NCBI GenBank assembly: GCA_964472565.1 | Contig: CAYYNB010000041.1 | Coordinates: 1-39,346, forward strand | DNA length: 39,346 bases | Direction of reading: 5' to 3' | DNA from: DATAMF01 sp964472565 | Lineage (GTDB): Bacteria > Chloroflexota > Anaerolineae > Aggregatilineales > Aggregatilineaceae | In this document: positions 35,116-39,346 of the stretch, piece after piece | Position numbering within the stretch: position 1 is the first letter of the stretch | How the letters are laid out: each line of letters starts with the position of its first letter | The notes under the pieces: generated by a model | Told to the model about the DNA's origin: nothing | The model's database searches: none | Seen by the model: only the letters and a program-made list of their open reading frames with translations | Made by a program: the position numbers and the translations under genes

Positions 35116-35486
35116 CAATTTCGGATGTAAAATTCCGTACTCTGATCTCTTGGGACAGACAAATCACATGCCATGCTGAACTGATGAGTATTCATGCCGC
35201 GATTTGCTCCTTGTCTAACGGCTGAACTCATCATACCAAATCAGGTAGGTCAACAGGATGTAGGATTACGGTTTTTTGATGGGAGTCCTACGGTTTTAGC
35301 ACGCAGTTTTACAGTTTTTATTAGTGTTTATATAACACAACTGAACAATGGGGAGTGGGACGTTTTGACTGATGGAGTTTACATCCGCTGAAATGGTAGC
35401 CCCAAGAGGACTAATTTTTCCCCTTATCCAGCGGACTGAAACGCAGGTGTTTGCCAATCAAAGGTTGTTCATCAGTCAATAGTTCA
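35116..35486. other. Intergenic region at right border of accessory DNA
   Basis: AT-rich, about 370 bases without a convincing gene. It holds a small palindrome (CGGA-N8-TCCG, 35122-35137), an inverted CCGTAAT motif (35265-35271) and several GTTTT blocks (35271-35320). A frame at 35194-35391 has no ribosome site or recognisable fold. The right end of the mobile DNA probably lies here. Confidence 0.45.
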
Positions 35487-35765
35487 TCACTGCCCAAATT
35501 CGTAATATTCCTTGGTGTGATCCTTCTGGAAAAGTTCCAGGATGTGGGCTTCTGTGGTGGGATTTGAGGAAGTGGCAACGAAAATTTGACCGGTGACTCC
35601 TTGCTGTTTGACGTAAGTTTGCAATTCCTCGGCCAGCCTCACCTGTTCGTCCGAATAGATCCAGACCCCATTTTGCAGGCCCGTGGCATCCGTCGCAGCA
35701 TCCACCAGATCGTCACACGAGGGCTGGAGGAATTCGCCGGGAGTTGAGAGCAGAACAAGAGCCAT
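35487..35765 (-). CDS. Unknown 92-residue protein
   Basis: MALVLLSTPGEFLQPSCDDL, then VWIYSDEQVRLAEELQTYVKQQG, VTGQIFVATSSNPTTEAHIL, and an acidic end (KDHTKEYYEFGQ). Alternating strands and helices suggest a small alpha/beta fold. The ribosome site is weak. No family recognised; I think it is a real chromosomal gene next to the element border. Confidence 0.5.
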   Translation of the reverse strand: MALVLLSTPGEFLQPSCDDLVDAATDATGLQNGVWIYSDEQVRLAEELQTYVKQQGVTGQIFVATSSNPTTEAHILELFQKDHTKEYYEFGQ

Positions 35766-36020
35766 TTCTGATTTTCCATGGGCATCTTTTGCAACACTTG
35801 TTATATCATGAACAACAACCGAAGATGTAAGGCCAACAGATCAAGAACACTCTCGAAGGCGTCCATCACGCTTTGATCTGTGATAGGTTTCGCGCTTGCC
35901 ACAAATCATCGTACAGTTTCTGGAGGTGTATTGAAAATCTGCCGTTTCAACTGGGATTAACCTTCGTGCGATTTACTGCTTGTGTAGCATTACACGACCT
36001 GAAGAAAGGCAGTCAACCGT

Positions 36021-36767
36021 ATGGCAACACATCCCGCTATTCAAACGCACGACCTTACCCGCTGTTTTGGCGACATCCCGGCTGTAGATCACCTCACGCT
36101 CACGGTTGCGGAGAGCGAAATCTTCGGCTTCCTGGGGCACAACGGCGCGGGCAAAACGACCACCGTCAGTATGCTGACCACGCTGCTGCTGCCCACGTCC
36201 GGCACAGCGCAGGTAGGCGGCAAAGACATCCTCAAAGAAAATCTCGCAGTCCGGCAGCAGATCGGCTATGTGCCCGAAAATGTGCGCCTATACAATGACC
36301 TGACCGTCGCCGAGAACCTGCGCTTTTTCGCGGCACTGTCGGATGTCGCGAATATCTCGGCGCGCATCAACGACGTGTTGGCGCTGCTCGGCTGCCAGGA
36401 TTGGCACGACCGGCGCGTCGGCAGCTTCTCGAAAGGAATGCGCCAGCGCGTCGGCATTGCCCAGGCGCTGCTGCACCAGCCCGCCGTGATGTTTCTCGAT
36501 GAACCCGCTTCTGGCCTGGACCCGGAGGGCACGCGCGCTATCGGTGACCTGATTCTCAAGCTCAACCGCGAATTCGGCATCACCATCTTCATGAACACCC
36601 ACCAGCTTTCCGAAGTGACCAAACTGTGTACCAGCATCGGCATTCTAAATCACGGGCGACTGGTGGTGGCTGATACGCTCAAAAATGTGATGGCACAGTT
36701 CCCCACTGATCAATCGCTAGAAGATGTTTACTTACACTTCGAGCGCCAATCCGTGACAGCCGCCTAA
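36021..36767 (+). CDS. ABC transporter ATPase (ABC-2 export type)
   Basis: 248 residues. Walker A is GHNGAGKTTT (39-48), the Q-loop is near IGYVPENVRLYNDLTVAEN, the signature is SFSKGMRQRVGIAQAL, Walker B is AVMFLDEPASGLD and the switch His is in MNTHQLSE. This is the CcmA/NosF/DrrA group that powers ABC-2 permeases. The ATG at 36021 has a purine run (GAAAGG) 11 bases upstream. It heads an operon with two permeases and an exported protein, spaced 2-12 bases. The 255 bases before it show no other gene and no clear promoter. Confidence 0.93.
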   Translation: MATHPAIQTHDLTRCFGDIPAVDHLTLTVAESEIFGFLGHNGAGKTTTVSMLTTLLLPTSGTAQVGGKDILKENLAVRQQIGYVPENVRLYNDLTVAENLRFFAALSDVANISARINDVLALLGCQDWHDRRVGSFSKGMRQRVGIAQALLHQPAVMFLDEPASGLDPEGTRAIGDLILKLNREFGITIFMNTHQLSEVTKLCTSIGILNHGRLVVADTLKNVMAQFPTDQSLEDVYLHFERQSVTAA

Positions 36768-36777
36768 GGAGTCCGCC

Positions 36778-37713
36778 ATGCAAACGATACTCGTGATTGC
36801 ACGCCGCGAATGGCAGGCGGCCTTCCGCAACCGCCTGTTTCTCATCATCACGGCGCTTTTTCTGGGGCTGTCGATCCTGTCGGTTTATATCGGCAGCACA
36901 ACCAAACATGCCGAAGTGCGCCTCTATAACGATACCGTCGCGCGGCTCACCGCCGAAGGCAGCACCGTCCTGCCCGCCAAACCGGAGATCAACACGCTCT
37001 CAATTCTCGCCAACCTGACCGAATACGTGAGCATTGTCGGGGCAATCCTGGCCGGGATCCTGGGCTACAACACGCTGATTGAAGAAAAAGAATCCGGCGG
37101 TCTTAAGCTGATTCTCTCGCGCCCGGTCTACCGTGACCGCCTGTTGACCGGCAAACTGCTGGGTAATGCCGCCGTGATCGGCGCGCTGCTCGGACTGGTC
37201 TTCGCGTTCAATATCACGCTGCTGGTTGCCATACGCGGCATCTGGCCCACATGGGGTGAAGTCTTCCGGCTGGCAGCTTTCATCGGGTTGTCCTTTGTCT
37301 ACATGCTGATTTTCCTGACCGTCTCAATGCTGCTCAGCATCCGCATGAAAAGCAGCGCGAACGTCTTCCTCGTTTCGCTGGTGCTGTGGATGCTGGTCAG
37401 CTTCGTCATCCCGCAAATGGCCGACACGCAGATGACCAACAGCACCGTAGTCAACAGTATCAGCGGGACCACCAATCAGATTCCGCAGGATACCACGACC
37501 TCGCGGACACTGAATTTCCTGTCACCCACCTGGCACCTGCGCGACATCGGGGCCACTCTGCTCGAAGTCACGCCGGGCAGCACCACGCTGAGTGCCGGAT
37601 CACTGCTCGGCAGCAGCCTGAGGGCACTGCTGGCTCTGTTAACACCGTGTGTCGTGTTCGTCGCCGCTGGATACGCCTTGTTTCTGCGCAACGAGACCTT
37701 GACGTTGGAGTAA
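36778..37713 (+). CDS. ABC-2 type permease
   Basis: 311 residues with about six membrane helices. The N-terminal ARREWQAAFRNRLFLIITALFLGLSILS and the motif EEKESGGLKLILSRPVYRDRLLTGKLLGNAAVIGALLGL are typical of NosY-like ABC-2 permeases. An extracytoplasmic loop rich in Ser, Thr and Asn (about 218-260) lies between helices four and five. AGGAG lies six bases before the ATG. It is homologous to the permease at 38530, suggesting a heterodimeric membrane part. Confidence 0.9.
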   Translation: MQTILVIARREWQAAFRNRLFLIITALFLGLSILSVYIGSTTKHAEVRLYNDTVARLTAEGSTVLPAKPEINTLSILANLTEYVSIVGAILAGILGYNTLIEEKESGGLKLILSRPVYRDRLLTGKLLGNAAVIGALLGLVFAFNITLLVAIRGIWPTWGEVFRLAAFIGLSFVYMLIFLTVSMLLSIRMKSSANVFLVSLVLWMLVSFVIPQMADTQMTNSTVVNSISGTTNQIPQDTTTSRTLNFLSPTWHLRDIGATLLEVTPGSTTLSAGSLLGSSLRALLALLTPCVVFVAAGYALFLRNETLTLE

Positions 37714-37719
37714 CCCGTG

Positions 37720-38517
37720 ATGAAACGCTTCCTACTTTTCACCTTCATGCTGCTGGCTCTCGTAGGTTCAGCTGCTCAACTCGCGTGGGCTGATGGCCTC
37801 GTCCCGGCCCAGACCGTCCAGGCGGGCCAGACCGCCACTTTTGAAATCGAACTGCGCAATGAAACGGCACAGCCGCACCAGTACGATCTGACTCTGAATG
37901 GGCTGCCGGACTCGTTCACAACCACGTTTACGCAGGGCGGCCCCGTGATCAGCCAGGTGCAGGTCGCTGCGAATGAAGCCACCTTGTTGACGCTGCGCGT
38001 GGAAGTTCCCCTCGACACTCCGGTCGGACGTTATACGGCAGACTTTTCCGCGCTGCGTGATGATGGCGTTACCGTGACTACACCAATCACCCTGAACGTC
38101 GAGAACACCTACGCCATCCGGATTACCAGCCAGAACGTCAATGTGAGTACGTTCAGCGGCAAGGAATTCACCTTCGATGCCACCGCGTCAAACACGGGAG
38201 CCGCCGGTGTCACCAACCTGGCGCTGGCTGTTGATGCGCCCGCCAAGTGGGTGGTGCGCGTCGATCCCACCGTCGTCGATAACCTGGAACCGGGCGGCAC
38301 GATTGACTTTCATGTCCAGGTCGTCGTTCCAGCATCGCAGGTTGCCATCGACCAGCCCATCAAACTGGGCTTGACCAGCGATCAGACCACCAGCCCTGAA
38401 AGTACGCTGATGGTGCGCGTGCAGAGCAACCCGAATTACCTGCTGCCTGCGGGATTGATCGTCCTGGTGGCGGTGACCGTGGTATTCGGCTATTTCCGAC
38501 TCAAAGGCCGCCGCTAG
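37720..38517 (+). CDS. Exported NEW3/CARDB-like protein with C-terminal anchor
   Basis: 265 residues from the ATG at 37720 (a GTG one codon earlier is possible; GGAG is six to nine bases upstream). A signal peptide (MKRFLLFTFMLLALVGSAAQLAWA) is followed by two immunoglobulin-like domains, about 30-130 (AGQTATFEIELRNETAQPHQYDLTLNGLP, EVPLDTPVGRYTADFSA) and 135-230 (SGKEFTFDATASNTGAAGVTNLALAVDAPAKW). A membrane helix (YLLPAGLIVLVAVTVVFGYF) and basic tail end it. This is the NEW3-type protein (COG1470) that sits between ABC-2 permease genes in many archaea and Chloroflexota. It probably assists export or binds a wall polymer outside. Confidence 0.85.
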   Translation: MKRFLLFTFMLLALVGSAAQLAWADGLVPAQTVQAGQTATFEIELRNETAQPHQYDLTLNGLPDSFTTTFTQGGPVISQVQVAANEATLLTLRVEVPLDTPVGRYTADFSALRDDGVTVTTPITLNVENTYAIRITSQNVNVSTFSGKEFTFDATASNTGAAGVTNLALAVDAPAKWVVRVDPTVVDNLEPGGTIDFHVQVVVPASQVAIDQPIKLGLTSDQTTSPESTLMVRVQSNPNYLLPAGLIVLVAVTVVFGYFRLKGRR

Positions 38518-38529
38518 AGGAGCTTCGAA

Positions 38530-39346
38530 ATGTCTACTACTACTCTGAATCCATCTTTCGCACGACACCGCGCGTCCCATACCTTGTGGGTCATCGCCCG
38601 CAAAGAGATCGCGGACGCCTTTCGCAACCGGCTGTTCCTGGTGTCGATGGTGATGCTGTTGGGCCTGACGCTGATCGCGATCAGCCTGGGCGCGACCACT
38701 GTTCATCATCGCATCGCAGAATACAACCAGTCCGTGCAGGTGTTAAAAGACCTGGGCCGCACCGATATTCCGCCCATGCCGGCACTCAACCCGATTGCTG
38801 TGTCGAAGAACTTCATCAACTACCTGGCGATGCTCGGCGCGCTGCTGGGCATGATCGTGGGCTTCACCACCATCTACAAGGAACGGCAGGCCGGAACGCT
38901 GCGCCTGATTCTCTCGCGCCCGGTTTATCGTGACCAATTCCTGACCGGCAAAGTATTGGGCAACGCCGTGTTATTCGCGCTGCTGATGCTCGGTGTCGGT
39001 ATCGCCACCATCGGCGTGCTGCGCGTAGTGGGCGGCGTTACGCTGACTGGCCAGCAGGCGATCAAGCTGGGGCTGACGATGGTCATGTCCTGGCTGTACA
39101 TCCTGATCTTTTTCCTGCTGGCGTTGTTTTTCGCGTTGGTCTCACCCAAAGGCAACAACGCGCTGCTGCTGACGGTGATCGTGTGGCTGATCTTCGCCTT
39201 CATCCTGCCTCAGATTGGAGACACGATGGACCTGGACAACCAGCTTCCTGGCGGCTTTTTCGCCCGCATGGGTATGGACAAAGCCCAGGAAACCGCCGCC
39301 TTGCAGCAGTTCCGCTGGTATGAAAAGGTGCGCGATGGCGTGGAAG
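38530..39346 (+). CDS. Second ABC-2 type permease (3' end outside window)
   Basis: The frame is open from the ATG at 38530 (AGGAG seven bases upstream) to the edge, 272 residues. The start LWVIARKEIADAFRNRLFLVSMVMLLGLTLIAI and the motif ERQAGTLRLILSRPVYRDQFLTGKVLGNAVLFALLM match the first permease, so the two are paralogues. About five helices are visible. It completes the export module of ATPase, permease, exported protein and permease. Substrate unknown. Confidence 0.9.
   Translation, partial: MSTTTLNPSFARHRASHTLWVIARKEIADAFRNRLFLVSMVMLLGLTLIAISLGATTVHHRIAEYNQSVQVLKDLGRTDIPPMPALNPIAVSKNFINYLAMLGALLGMIVGFTTIYKERQAGTLRLILSRPVYRDQFLTGKVLGNAVLFALLMLGVGIATIGVLRVVGGVTLTGQQAIKLGLTMVMSWLYILIFFLLALFFALVSPKGNNALLLTVIVWLIFAFILPQIGDTMDLDNQLPGGFFARMGMDKAQETAALQQFRWYEKVRDGVE

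Larger units (their letters stand above)
19031..35486. mobile_element. Accessory region of integrative-element origin (composite)
   Basis: From the 3' end of tRNA-Arg to about 35.5 kb, the genes are mobile in character: two serine recombinases, a primase, a DUF3987 protein, an IS3 element, a ribbon-helix-helix protein, small unknown proteins, lipoproteins and a truncated conjugation-type membrane protein. Housekeeping genes flank it on both sides. The left edge is supported by the tRNA. The right edge is only where chromosomal-type genes resume. Two or more elements are probably stacked or partly deleted. Confidence 0.6.

Noticed and set aside
35265..35320. GTTTT blocks as a second iteron array
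   Set aside because: Spacings (22, 13 and 8 bases) are irregular and the blocks differ outside GTTTT.
35194..35391. Plus-strand frame of 65 codons in the right border region
   Set aside because: No ribosome site, no fold, and it crosses AT-rich repeat-like sequence.

Overview
The window looks like a contig from the phylum Chloroflexota, probably class Anaerolineae. This is inferred from the style of the genes, not from a marker gene: secreted proteins with long Pro/Thr linkers, SH3 and beta-propeller surface proteins, a VanW-family wall protein, Shine-Dalgarno starts, and small-protein/primase/DUF3987/serine-recombinase mobile modules. A run of 100 N at 28357-28456 shows it is a draft assembly.

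Left part, 1-18972, is ordinary chromosome. A minus-strand cluster (5334 down to 1) encodes a giant secreted beta-propeller protein, an SH3 protein and a TPR protein. A second SH3/FecR-like exported protein is divergent from it. Next comes a minus-strand group: orphan AmmeMemoRadiSam radical SAM enzyme, small barrel-like protein, TauE/SafE permease and MFS permease. A DNA-repair/cofactor operon follows (nadK, zinc-finger membrane protein, recN), then radA, a VanW protein, a DUF883-like protein and an EthD-YbaK fusion. The nadK-recN operon and radA each have a sigma70-like promoter whose spacer holds a perfect GAAC-N4-GTTC palindrome, the Gram-positive-type LexA box. This suggests an SOS regulon.

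Middle part, from tRNA-Arg(CCG) at 18973 to about 35.5 kb, is accessory DNA. A large serine recombinase gene, broken by one in-frame TGA, reads antisense into the tRNA. It is followed (minus strand) by a 49-aa protein, a DnaG-like primase, an iteron-like array and a DUF3987 protein. Two NarL/LuxR-type response regulators are divergent; the first has its own LexA-type box at the start of transcription, which could tie the element to DNA damage. After that come an IS3-family insertion sequence with a canonical A AAA AAG frameshift site, a HEAT-repeat gene broken by the assembly gap, two lipoprotein genes and a truncated polytopic membrane protein (possibly conjugation-related). A second, unrelated serine recombinase lies behind a ribbon-helix-helix protein and a 73-aa protein. 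A 32-bp operator (11-bp half-sites, 10-bp spacer) lies upstream of both the lipoprotein operon and the second recombinase operon, at the same distance from the candidate -10 in each.

Right part, 35487 to the end, returns to chromosomal genes: a small unknown protein and an ABC-2 export system (ATPase, permease, exported NEW3-like protein, second permease running off the end).

The most interesting signals are the SOS architecture that includes a mobile-element regulator, the shared 32-bp operator, and the iteron-like array between primase and DUF3987 genes.
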